NCBI GenBank assembly: GCA_016800925.1
Contig: JABCPU010000073.1
Coordinates: 124,001-188,000, forward strand
Direction of reading: 5' to 3'
DNA from: Suillus spraguei
Lineage: Eukaryota; Basidiomycota; Agaricomycetes; Boletales; Suillaceae
DNA length: 64,000 nt
The position numbers and the translations under genes were made by a program. A model generated the notes under the pieces. The model worked only from the letters and a program-made list of their open reading frames with translations, was not told the origin of the DNA and did not search any database. This document shows, piece by piece, positions 45,720-56,999 of the stretch; the first letter of the stretch is position 1; the number at the start of each line of letters is the position of its first letter.

Positions 45720-47655
45720 CTAGTATGGACTTTGCGGTTGATAAATAACAGGCAAGGAAGGTACTGCACATGGGGGTATGCGTGAAGACGAGTGGTGCAA
45801 AACAAACCAGGTATCGTTGTGGTCTTGGTATCTGGTCGTTAAATGAAAGGTTTTGCTTGCAAATTCCAAATACGAGCATACTCTCCCCCTTTCTTCATGA
45901 GTTCGTCGTGCGTCTATTATTCCTGGACAGTTTCGTCGATGTACCTGCAGTGACCGCGTCAATGAGCAATGATGTTCGAGCAGACAGAAACTCACATGTT
46001 GTGTAAGATTTCCAAATCGGTGAGTGGAGAATATCATGGTCTTGTTGCCCTTCAATTTCTGTAGACGCTCTATTTCCACCAGTTATAACTACGCTCAAAT
46101 TAACATCTCGACGAAACAGGGCGGCGCACCATATTCGACCGTAGGATCCAGAGAGGCACTCGGCTCGTCGAATAACAGCATGCCAGCGGAAGACTCAGTT
46201 AAACCAATGAGCGCATGAATGTGCGAGAACTATTTGAACAGTCGACACCGAAACATAAGGGGTCAAGGTATGGTCACGTGCATTGCAAGCCGCTGCATCT
46301 GCCCGCCTCTGGAGGCATAGACACGTGGACATTGTAGACCGGACTCCAATCAGAAGAGTCGACGGGCTGCCCAAAAAGCATCGTGGTATCTTCAGGAGGT
46401 CCCATAGTAAACAGCTACGTGGTGGTCGAGGTAGGTATCGAATTCGTCAGGGAGCTCGTCGACGAAATCTTCTGTGCCGCCGAGCCGAGCGGCTTCACGA
46501 ACCTTGTCATTGTCATGTGCGAGGGCAGGGTTGCCAAGCCCGTTGTTCTCGCGGATCTGTGTGTATTAAATACGTCACTTTTGCAGTGCACCAGAATAAG
46601 AATAAGAATGTCCACAAGGTGCGTCGACATACGTGCACTGATGGAATTCGCCAAGGTTACCTGCGACAAGCTCCTGGCGGTGGTTAAATAAAACAAGGAG
46701 TTGACCCAGGCCTTGTATGTGAACAAAATCCTAGTTGGTCGTTCTCGCGGCTCAAACTACGTCTCCGGCTTAAACAAAGGCTTAGAATATCGACCGTTGA
46801 CAAAGATCTGACCACAGCCTGTCCTGTGCCATCCCAGGGTAATATATGTTGCAAAAAGCTGAGAACCACAAGAAGTGGACCGTCCTGTTGGTCCCACATG
46901 ACTGTGATCAAAAGAAAAAGCTGAGAGAGCAGACAAATAAGCATCATTGCGATGTCTGTTGATGCCTCAATGATTTTCCAAGCTACGGAAGTGTGCCAAT
47001 GGTGAAATTTCGAGCTGAAATCCTGCATTGTGCGCGAAACTTGAATGTTTTGGAATGTAGGTACGTCGAGGCGGGCGATCGGGTGGAACATGTGCTCAAA
47101 GTAGAATTGTTTGATGTACAACCGCAGAGGTGGTGTTATGCAGGCTCGGGAGTATCTGAGAAAACGCACAGTGATTGTGCATATTAGATGTGCCACCGCA
47201 AAAGTACGAGCACCGTTGTATCCACAGTACGTGTCTCCATTGCGCTCTCTACCTAGTGCGAGATAAGTTGGCATTGCAGATGAAAATAGAAAAGAGATTA
47301 CAAGGCAGAGGAACTGTTCAGAGTACCTGCGCAACGACGTTATGAATGTACAGAAAAGTCGCCTACACCGTTATGACGCATCACGGGTATGAGATTGACT
47401 AAAACTTCTACTACTAGATGTGGGGAGAAGCATGGAGTATCGTTTGATGCTGAGCACATCCTTCAGCATGCGAACTAGATAAGGCATGCTTTGGATTGTC
47501 TGCACATATGCCTCCGATATTGATGAGGATGATAGTATGCGCGTCAAATCTGATTGGCGTTCCTCGTAGAGATCCCATATACCGATGCGGGTGTGCTTGA
47601 AACGGCGAGTGTCCTGATAGTCGAATTCTCCTGCACGTGCTTTCATCATTGGTCT
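45720..47655 (-). pseudogene. decayed ABC transporter (membrane domain plus ATPase)
   Basis: Read on the - strand: MMKARAGEFDYQDTRRFKHTRIG ... PYLVRMLKDVLSIK (from 47649), then after a frameshift near 47400 and a likely intron a membrane-domain segment (47334-46990; ARLDVPTFQNIQV, FLLITVMWDQQDGPLLVVLSF). The ATPase part has ENNGLGNPALAHDNDKV, EAARLGGTEDFVDELP (about 46560-46430), a degraded signature RGGQMQRLAM (Ser of SGGQ lost, about 46300), Walker B LLFDEPSASLDPT (about 46170) and KTMIFSTHRFG (about 46030). Walker A was not found. Frameshifts near 47400, 46400, 46300 and 46110 and a stop near 46105 break it. The class resembles fungal multidrug-type half transporters. Confidence 0.72.
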
Positions 47656-48119
47656 ATCCTTCCTGATGGTGGAGGAATAAGACTTAAGTGGGTCAAGGTC
47701 GGAGAAGACTCAAATGCCATCCGTGGGTACTATGAAACGGGCGTTAGGTAAATCCCGAACAGGTGGCCTAGTAAAGTCTAGTAAGCGGGTAGGTTGTCAC
47801 AAGACTGATGAATTTGAACCTCGCATAGGCACTGGCAGGGTTTGGAGTACATAGCCTGAGGGTATTTCAAATTACCAACAAGGCACGCTGAAACTCCGGA
47901 CACACCGCCAAGCAGACGATTGCTTTGAATTGATTTTGCGATCCCTCCAGTCGACAAAGAGATTGACCAGCCCCTCTAGAGGGACTGGTAAAACTGAGTT
48001 TGAATTTGGATCAAGAGCTGATTCTCTGACACATCGGGGGTTCCAATATTTAATACTGGTTTGAATGTCGTGCGAAATGTTAAGATAATACATATACTAA
48101 CTTCATCAGGAAAAAGGCT
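47656..48119. other. intergenic
   Basis: No gene, RNA or clear repeat is seen in this stretch. Confidence 0.4.
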
Positions 48120-48325
48120 ATATTGTCGTAGCCCTATATAGCACTATATAGGCACCGTAGCGCTATGTAGTTACTTATAGGCCCATTTGGACTACATCGA
48201 GCTATATAGCCACCCTAAGGGCTACATGGAACTACATAGCGCTATGTAGCCACCCTAAGTGCTACATAGAACTACATAGCGCTATATAGCCTAAAGCCGC
48301 TACAGGCAGCTACAGGTGCTACGAA
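48120..48325. repeat. palindromic CTATATAG/AGCGCT cluster 1
   Basis: Dense short palindromes: CTATATAG, GCTATATAGC, TAGCGCTA and ACTACATAGCGCTA recur about every 20-35 bp, including two near-copies of a 45-bp unit with CCACCCTAAG. It is related to a second cluster at 49085-49300. It may be subterminal repeats of the DNA transposon at 49309-51850. Confidence 0.6.
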
Positions 48326-49084
48326 ACCAAATTATGTGCCCCAGGCGCACCTGTCCACATAAGTAGGAGCAATATGACCTTGAAGGACAAGAACTTACAA
48401 TAAATCTGATGGTATGTAGGATCCCACAAGTGTGACCTTTGGAGATAGATATTGATCGACTGTTGCCGCATGATACTTGTTTGCAATGAAATTGCAATAT
48501 TATGTAATATATAGCTGCTCAAAATGCTTACTAAGTTGTATACAAACCGTGGGAGCAAGGGATTTGAAAATTTCTCGCTGAAGTCCTTGGCTTGCTCTGT
48601 TACTGACACCCATGAATAGTTCCTTTCGCTCAGGCTACTTGAGCCTCTCTTCTTTTTGGTTATTCTTCTGGTACCTCCTCCTGGCCATCTTTGGTGGTTC
48701 CTCCTCCCTGGCTCCTTAATGGTCCCTCCTCCCCAGCTCCTTGGTGGTCCCTCTTCCCTGGCTCCTTGGTGGCTTGGTGGTTTCTCCTCCCTGGCTTGGT
48801 GGTCCCTCTGTGTGGTCCACCTCTTGGACCTTTATGTTTGTCAGAGAGTATGAAGTTGAGACTCGAGCAGTGCGAGGGGGGGCTGTGAAGGTGTAGAAAT
48901 TGGTGATGCTTGATGCTTTTGGATCTTACAAGTGTTGTATGCGTGTCTGGGTGTTACTATAGCTCATTGAATATACTCGATTTCATTGATTTGTGGTTCC
49001 AGTGTGCTCAGTATGAATTATGAACTATAGTAGTGGTGTGTAGCTACTGGTAGCTCAAGTACACAATTACTTATCACAACTCCT
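48326..49084. other. region between palindrome clusters, with a CT-rich minisatellite
   Basis: 48655-48835 holds irregular repeats of TCCTCCCTGGCTCCTTGGTG that happen to be open in two + frames (Pro/Leu/Trp-rich). I treat this as low-complexity DNA. No other gene is seen. Confidence 0.45.
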
Positions 49085-49300
49085 GTTGCTCTATATAGCT
49101 CTATATAGTACCTGTAGCAGCTCGTAGCAGTCTGTAGCACCTGTAGCTGGTTGCTACAAGATGCTACAAGATGCTACAGGAGTTGCCATAGCACTATATA
49201 GCTGACTGTGTGACTATGTAGCTACATATAGTGGGTACTTGACACATTGGGCTACAGGCGCTATATCGGCTATATAGCGCTATGTAGTCAAGAGTATTTT
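49085..49300. repeat. palindromic CTATATAG/CTGTAGC cluster 2
   Basis: Several CTATATAG and GCTATATAGCGC palindromes, plus repeats of CTGTAGCA and AGATGCTACA. It adjoins the 3' end of the Plavaka-like transposase. Confidence 0.6.
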
Positions 49301-49308
49301 TACTGATG

Positions 49309-51850
49309 TTAGGGTCTGTTTGGCCATGAAATTTGAGCACAACTAACAATCCAGTATGGCAAATGCCACATCTCTGAATAGTGCACATGAGCTTTGAATA
49401 GTTTCTCTTGTTCGGAGGTCATTGCAGCGCCCCTCCACCACTCAGCGAACTTCCAGAGTTCATCTTTATCACGAGGTTCCCAGCTTTCAAAGTCCACTCT
49501 ACCATATGTGGTCTTATGGTAGCAATTACACACACTACAATAAAAATGGCTACTGGTTCCAGCTAAAGCAGCAAGATGAAGAGTGGCAGGAAGATCACAA
49601 ACAGCCAAAACAATAGCGCTGCGAGCAAGCTGGCCAGTAGGAAAACAAGCAGTCTTGGAAAAATTGATACCACACTCCCATGAGTCTACCATGTCATCGA
49701 TAAGTGGCTGGATGTAGTGATTGATATGCTCGAGGGATGGCTGTTTGGGACCTGGGATGATTCCTGCGAGATCCATGTTCTTGGGCTTATACCTGATATC
49801 CAATGGTAGATTTAAGCAATCCATAGAGGTGATTCCAGAGGATTTGTTAGCACCACACAAATTCATACCCTCTGGATTGAAGAAGTCCACATGAAGAGCG
49901 AAAGCATAGCGCCCTTCATCTCCTCTATTAATAAAAAGTGAACCTGGCTCTGGGCCACAAAATTGCCAGAGAAACTGAGCCTTGAATGCATGTTTCATCA
50001 TGAGCAGATGGGGGGAATTGATTGAGTCCTGCAAATCATCGCAGGCTTGATCCATCACCCCTTCAATATCTGCACGGGAGAGGAGACCGGCGAGGTAGTC
50101 TTTAAAATCATGGTAAACAAATGTTTTCTTTGGTCACACTACTCCATCAGGGCCATGGCTGAGCAATGACTTGCCACATTCAGCCTCTGGCATGGGGCAG
50201 TGTGTGAAACATTCAGGATATATAGGAATAGTCAAACCACCTGCGTAATGGGGACTGTAAGTGCAGTGACAAGTGAAGCAGACCGTGTATACAGAAGTCC
50301 AATTTGTGAGGCTTGTGACTGTTGAACTGGGCTTCTAAGCCATCTATCTTTAATATAATTGCCCACTTCCGTGAGATCACAATGTCTGCATTTCATGTGA
50401 CGTTCTCCACAGCTGTACAAAGCAATGGTAGCTTGCAACCAACATCATTGGAATTACCTGCAAGTAACAACTGAAAGTACCGCTGAATGTGGAACTCTAT
50501 GTTATTGAGGATTGTCAAGGCCTTCACAGTTTGCCAATGTGTGTTCTTCTGGGAGACATCGCCAACAATGGCAACTTTCAGTTTGTGGGCAACAAAAGGA
50601 TCTAGCAAAGTGAGTCACTCAAGATCATCCACCAGAGCCAAAATAGGTGGTGGAGTGGGGTTGGGGTGAGAAACAGGCGGTGTAAAGATACAATCTAGCC
50701 TGGGCTGTAGATAAACCACGGCCTAAACTAGTATGCGAGTCTTGTGCTCTACCTAGTCTGCTTCACTTGTGAAGGCAAGAACGTTCGACCCTAAAGGGAA
50801 TGCTAAGTTAGTATAGTCTAATAATGCCCAACCTGTGGTGCAAGACTGCCGTTGGAGGTAGTGAGATGCTAGCGGTGACCTCCGGTCTGTGGGAAACTAG
50901 CAGTAATACTAGCAGTAAGCGCGGGAAAGCGGTAGACAAGCGGTAGCGAAAGTGGTAAAACTGCGGTAGTGCATGCGGTAAAACTGCGGTAAGGCGTGGG
51001 AAAGCGTAGCGCAAGCGGTGAAGCGCGGGAAAGCGGTAGAGAGCAGTGGTGCGTGCAGCAGTAAAACAATCCTTAAGAGACAGTGACTTCGGCGAAAGAC
51101 TTTATTCCGTTAGAGACAGTAGTGGTGACAATTCCTAAGTACCATGTGTACCATAGAGGGAAAAGTAAAAGTACCGGAATGTGCGAAGAGTCCTTTTTAA
51201 CATGTACCGTGAATGGCCGGAATACATAGCGAGAATGGTAGTGAGATAGAGATATTTAGCTAAGAGGCATGCAGCGAGCAAGCAGTGTCACAGAAGGTAA
51301 GGTAAGTCTTGCTGTAGCTTTAGTAACGGCGGAAACGAATATGCTACGCACCAATGGATCTTAGACGGAAATGGAATGGACAGGAGGACATCGGTAGTGA
51401 GATTCGGTAAGGGGCAAGGATCCACGGAGCGAAAACAGTACCGGCGAAGCGAAAAGGGGTAATGCTCGCTATAGGGGTTTTCTCGGTAGCCGCTGTAGAC
51501 AGTAATGAGACACTTGTGTAAAACGGCACTTTCATGGTCAGTGTGACTTTGTTCGCTACAGCAGTTTGTTGTCAATGAGGGCAAGTGTGCAGAGCTGTGA
51601 GACTAGTAAATCCATAATGATGTCCTTGCACTGAGAGCCAGCAGCAGCATGTTCTGCTTGGGTGTGTTTAGTATGTTGTAGATGAGCTGCCATAAGACAT
51701 TCTGCAATGAGTACCCCCTTAGGTGTGCCATCATCAGCATGATTGCCTGTTTCAATGCATTCCTCACAGAAGCACCATTTGAACAATGAGCAGGACACAG
51801 GCATGAAGAGTGGGGCAAAAACAAGACAGCCTCATCCCAGTTGTGGAAGT
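49309..51850 (-). pseudogene. Plavaka/CACTA-like (Tnp2-type) transposase, split by a B-family LTR
   Basis: On the - strand an N-terminal Cys-rich region (CSLFKWCFCEECIETGNHADD, 51800-51740) runs to 51561. A 880-bp LTR follows (50681-51560), then the body: TSVYTVCFTCHCTYSPHYAGG, YHDFKDYLAGLLSRADIEGV and a 249-aa open part (50058-49309) with IDDMVDSWECGINF, AIVLAVCDLPATLHLAALAG, FYCSVCNCYHKTTYG, VDFESWEPR and HVHYSEMWHLPYW. These match the Tnp2-type DDE transposases of Agaricomycete CACTA-like (Plavaka) elements. Stops and frameshifts occur around 50600-50100. Not functional. Confidence 0.65.
50681..51560 (+). repeat. family B-related LTR inside the Plavaka-like gene
   Basis: 880 bp, TGTAAAGATACAATC ... 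GTTCGCTACA. The first 150 bp match family B closely; the rest is a diverged GCGGTAAA-rich sequence. The flanks GGCGG and GCAGT are not a perfect duplication. Confidence 0.7.
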
Positions 51851-52872
51851 TGATTCGGGATGGTTACCAATAGCAATGACAGTACATACTGTCATTTCTA
51901 TGAAATTGGATAGGGAGTGACAGTTAGAATTGGGGAGAACTGACTGCATAGGCAAGCTTTTTTAAGTCAGACGAACAACAACAATAGAAGAAACAACTCG
52001 CAATTTCCAAAAATGAAAGAACAAGACAGCAGTAAGCCTTGTACATGTTCACAAGAACTACTAAACAAGGAAATATAACTCTGTTGTCAGGAAGAGCTGG
52101 TGGCGACCTGAGCTTGGCATAGATGGCATTACTGGCTTTGGACTAGTCCTAAGACACTGAGGATGCCTACAAGGAAATGGTTAAGGAACGGGGTATAGGT
52201 AGTGTTGAAGGACTGACCATTGGAAATGAAAGCAGAGAACGCCGGGCAGCATGACTGTACATACAGTCATGCCCTGGAAAGGTCGTCAACAAGTTTTTGC
52301 CCAAGTTATTTATGCGATAGGTGATCCCATAAAAGACCAGAGTAAGGATGTTAAACCTATGATCAATATGGGACGAAGGGTCCTATGGAAGACCAGGCAA
52401 AGAATGTTAAACCTACGATCAATAAGAGGAGAATAACATCATGACGCTCACTTCATAGATTTGCGGTTTCTGCACAAGTTATTCTATGACAGGTGGTCCA
52501 ACGAAAAAGCAGGGTAAGGATGCTGAACCCATGATCAATATTGCAAAAGGCTGCCATGGATGTCAAGCCAGAAAGCGATGGATGTTGACTTGGAGTTGAG
52601 ACATTGGTGGTAGCGATGAAAGTAGAGAATACCAGGCATGACTGTACATACAGACATGCCCTAGAAGATGACGGGCATGACCGTACATATGGTCATGCCC
52701 TGAAGAAGTTTGTGGAAAGTCCTTGTTGATGAGAAGCCCCGGTGGTGATGAAAGAGGAGAATGTGGGGCATGACTGTATGTACAGTCATGCCCTGGAAGA
52801 AGGTGAGGAAGGTCATTGTCGACAAGGAGGAATGGTAGGCTCAACAGTGCAAACCGTCAAACCTAGGAGAAG

Positions 52873-52908
<36 letters not shown>
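52873..52908 (+). repeat. (GTA)n microsatellite
   Basis: About 12 trinucleotide GTA/TAG repeats in a row. Confidence 0.95.
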
Positions 52909-53301
52909 ATAGTCCAGAAGGGACTTAGAACTTTGGCAATGAAAGTGCCCAACAATCACAAATAACCACATTTGGATTACATAATACTACCTTGCTCAAG
53001 CCTTTCAAACTTTGGCGACATTTATCACAACTACGAGCTCATCAAGCTCATCGTCCCCATCCTCGAAGCATGATGGTATGTACTGTCATGCTCATTGAGC
53101 TCATTGTTGTTATATCTTTGGAGCACAATAGTATTGCTACTCACCTCGCAAACTCTCCATCCCTTTTTGCTGATCATCAACTCCTCCGCTTACGCTGACT
53201 GCCATCCTTTGGCCTCTGCACCAGGTAAGTAAGAAATCCAATGTTAACAATCTAACTGTTAACAAACATTAACAAATCCAGCCATCAACACTGGTCATCT
53301 C

Positions 53302-53560
53302 CTCTACCATACATACAGTAGAGTAGGCAATGGCCAATTCACTCTCACTGACTGTGATCCTTTAGATCATGCTGGCCCATTCCTCCCCTCCACCATACAT
53401 ACAGTAGAGTGGGCAATGGCCAATTTTCTCTTGCTGACTGTGATCCTTTAGATCACACTGGCCCATTCCTCCCCTCCACCATACATACAGTGGAGTGGGC
53501 ATGGCTAGTTTGCTTTCACTTATTGTGATCCCTTGGATCATGTTGGCCCATCCCACCCAT
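53302..53560. repeat. 86-bp tandem repeat, three units
   Basis: Units start at 53302, 53388 and 53474. Each has a hairpin with the TACATAC core, GGCAATGGCCAA, a second palindrome TGATCCTTTAGATCA and GGCCCATTCC. Confidence 0.85.
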
Positions 53561-53868
53561 CCTCTACGTCAGATAAGCAAGTGATTTGTTGAAGATCCAA
53601 CCCTATTGACCAATCGTCAAACAATCCAGCCATTAACATCTGCCATCCCCCTCCACCGTACATACAGTGGAGGGGAGTTGACTTATCTTACATTCCTGCG
53701 ATTTGTTTACACCCTCTATTCAACACACTACACTACTATGCTACCCCAACTTTTATCCATCAGAACATCTCATCTGACACATTCAACCTTTCCACCTGAC
53801 CTCCAGTAAGACCATCAAGTCATTTGCTGTTGTATAGGGCCTTGGGTAATCCAGTGACCAGGCTGCGT

Positions 53869-55123
53869 TGTAACGAACATATTGGCGCTAGGCTTAAAAC
53901 CCTATCTTTTGACACTCGTCTCACATCTATAGGAGTTACCACTTGTCCATGGCTGTCTTACCCCTTTAGCACTTCCAGTGGCATCCCATGCTTACCGCAC
54001 ACTGTACCAATTGCCGCACCATGTTCCATGTACCGATGTCCTCCCATGTCCTTGCTGCATCCGCATAGCTCCATTTGGTGCATCGTTGGACTTTTGACTG
54101 TTACTTTGACTGAACTTCTCACGCACTGCTACTTTACTGCTGAAAGTACTGTGGACTTCTTTACTGTTTCTTTGCACCGCTAGCAACCTTACCGCTACTG
54201 CAGATATCATCGCTCGCTCAATGCAACTGTTACAGACTATATCTCAACCACAGTAGCACAGCTACATATGACGCTAGTTCCAGCAGCATCATCACTGACC
54301 GTGGCAACTTATTGCTGACCACAACACTTCATTTGCACATAAGTTAGACTTGAACTTGACCATACTAATAGGCATCCCCCTTTAGGGTCGAATGCTCTTG
54401 TTTTCACAAGTGAAGCAGACTAGACGGAGCACAAGACTCTCATACTAACTTAGGAGGTAGTTTATCTACAGCCAAGGTTAGGTTGTATCTTTACAGTGGT
54501 TACTACACTCGAGCACTACTGATCTCACCTAGAGCATTCCAAGTACATATGATTTAGGATATAAGTGTGTACCCCGCATGATACGATACCTGATTTTACC
54601 CCATTGCACGTACTATAGGTCAGGATTATTGTCTAGCTCTGGATTTACCCAGTAGTAGACTTAGTCTTTAGAGTTCATTACCGCTTGTTAATCAATCTCG
54701 CTCTTTCACCGTTACCGCTGGCATACCGCTGGACTCTTGATTGCTATTGTTATTGAACTTCTCACGCACCGCTACTTTACTGCTGAAAGTACCACAGCCT
54801 TCTTTGCTGTTTCTTTGCACTGCTACCACTGATATTATCGCTCGCTCGACATTACTGTTACTAACTTTAACTCAACTACGGTAGCACCGCTACATACGAC
54901 GCTAGTTCCAGCAGCATCACCACTGACCGCGGCAACTTACCGCTGACTATGACGCAACATTCGCACATTGGTTTTACTCGAACTTAACCATACTAACAGG
55001 CATCCCCCTTTAGGGTCGAACACTCTTGTTTCGCAAGTGAAGCAGACTAGACAGAGCGCAAGACCACACATATTAACTTAGGAGGTAGTTTATCTACAGC
55101 CCAGGTTAGGTTGTATCTTTACA
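53869..55123 (-). repeat. two abutting truncated family B LTRs, reverse orientation
   Basis: 53869-54495 has both LTR ends (TGTAACGAAC ... ATCTTTACA) but lacks about 300 bp from the middle. 54496-55123 lacks the first part, starts in the region missing from the first (GTGGTTACTACACTCGAGCAC) and ends in ATCTTTACA again. Together they look like the product of recombination or slippage within one LTR. No coding content. Confidence 0.7.
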
Positions 55124-56170
55124 CTGTACAGTCATCGAATTTCCAGATGCGCATATCCTTTTCATTGGTTTGGAACCCTGGAGCATGGAAATTTCATCAT
55201 CCAACACTCTTTGGTTATCAATGATATTCAGCTCTTGCTCTATCCCATGATGCCATGTCATGTTCTTCACCCAGAGCACACATTCAATGTCGTTTTTGCT
55301 ATCACTTTCTTCTGAACTCATACTTCCATCTCCCAGCGTCTTGATTAGTTTTTGAAGCCACTGCCAAGCTGGTAGGTCTTCATCCTCGCCATCTTTCTTC
55401 AGCTCAATAACTTGCTCCAGAACTTTTGCTCTGCAGAGATATTTCTATAGATGCATTAGTACCTGAAGAGCCTTGAGATCATGCTGCAGACATACATTTT
55501 GCCGACAAGTTGTTTGACGAACCAACTTCAGATTTTCATATCTTTTTGCAATTAACCTCTCCCTTCTGCCGCAGTCTCCAAGATACCCTTTGGTTGTGCT
55601 GCTCTCCAGATTGTCCATAGCTGCTTGTAGCAATCTTCGAGTATTGCCTTATAATAGTCATCCGACCTCCGGAATGACCACTCCTCTTCTACACTCCTCT
55701 TTTCCAATTTTCCAAGGAGAATATCAAGAATTTTCGCATTCCAGGGGGTTTTAGGTCCATGTTTGAGATCGAAAGCCAAATTCTGGGTGTTAGGGGCTGG
55801 GCCATCTTTGTACTCATATGAGTACACATCTTCATGATCCACTGGCTGATGTACAATAAAGTCTGCATCTTGAGATATACTGAAGGTATCTTTGAGGAGA
55901 CGCCATATCTCACCCTACTTCATGCTCAGTATCAGCATATATGTCAAAATTTGACTCTTACAAGAAGGAAGTCTCTTTCATGGCTCAATTCTGCGGCCTT
56001 TTCTATCCTAATTTCATCATCCTACTTCCTTTTCCTTCAAGGACTACACTTCCTGAACGTCAGGATATCCTTATTGCCCAAGATGTATTTGAGTGCCACC
56101 TCTACACCTTTGGAGATCATGTTTTCCATTGCAGACATAGGGTAGACATTGTCAGGCTGAAATTGCTGTG
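55124..56170 (-). pseudogene. unidentified basidiomycete-type ORF, truncated by a B LTR
   Basis: On the - strand, after damaged upstream parts (56170-55850), a good coding stretch reads VYSYEYKDGPAPNTQNLAFD, FDLKHGPKTPWNAKILDILL, SVEEEWSFRRSDDYYKAI and CYKQLWTIWRAAQPKG (55842-55560). It continues in shifted frame to RLIAKRYENLKLVRQTTCRQN and ends near 55124 where the LTR begins. I associate this text with repeated hypothetical proteins of mushroom genomes, perhaps part of a DNA transposon, but I cannot assign a function. Confidence 0.5.
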
Positions 56171-56404
56171 GCTGTTGCTCAATCATTGGTGATCATTCTC
56201 GATGCACTTCCATAGGGTCATCAGCATCAGCGTCCTGCTATGTCGTGAGTTTAAAACAAGTTCTGACTGCTTAGTACTTACCTCTACTAGAGCCCCTTCA
56301 GTGACAAACTCCGTACTATACAGGTCACCTGACCCACATAATATCCCATCAAAGACGGGCCAGCAGACCATGGGCCAAGGTTATGTATATCCTCGATGTT
56401 GACA

Positions 56405-56850
56405 GATGGGCCGGGGGGAAAATTATTTCCGATGGAGACGGGTGGGCCGGGAGACTTGTATTTTCGGGAGAGACGGGTGGGCCGAGGGAAACATGATTTC
56501 TGATGTTGACGGATGGGCCAGGGGGATATCATCCCCGACAGAGATGGGTGGGCCCATCTGGGTAGTATGTAGAGTAGGATATTATAGACAGCTGGGCTGA
56601 AGAGAGATGCAAGGCAAATATTATTGCATAGACGGGTGGGCCGAGGTAAGAGAATATTACATATACGGGTGGGCCGAGGTGAGAGAATATTACATATACG
56701 GGTGGGCCAAGGGGAGAGAATATTACATATACGGGTAGGCCGACGTGGGGTGTATTACATAGACGGGTGGGCTGAGGGTGCAGTAAAATATTTATTGCAT
56801 AGACGGGTGGGCCGAGGTAAAATATATTACATATAGGGTGGGCCTAGATA
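56405..56850. repeat. ~36-bp minisatellite (ACGGGTGGGCCGAGG)
   Basis: About a dozen units with the core GACGGGTGGGCCGAGG followed by an AT-rich spacer (AGAGAATATTACATAT). The best-kept part is 56630-56850; degenerate units start at 56405. Confidence 0.85.
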
Positions 56851-56999
56851 TGTATCATAAAGACGTACAGCTGATGTAGCCACCAGAGAATCAAACACAT
56901 AGGATACATGCACCCTATGAGTGCATATACCTACCATCGACCACCAAAATCTAAACCCTGAGCACGAAAACCTGAATTCATCATGTCTGACATTCATCA

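Larger units (their letters stand above)
51861..53680. repeat. cluster of about ten hairpins sharing a TACATAC core
   Basis: Imperfect or perfect palindromes at about 51875, 52249, 52635, 52673, 52766, 53067, 53302, 53388, 53474 and 53648. All centre on GTACATAC or its complement, but arms fall into different complementary sets: ATGAC/GTCAT, CTCTAC/GTAGAG and CTCCAC/GTGGAG. No coding region is recognised in this interval. Confidence 0.75.

Noticed and set aside
48656..48888. Pro/Trp-rich + strand ORFs
   Set aside because: Low-complexity CT-rich minisatellite open in two frames at once.
50681..51560. Small - strand ORFs rich in His/Cys/Ser (50808-51584)
   Set aside because: They fall in a B-family LTR and reflect its GCGGTA-rich composition.
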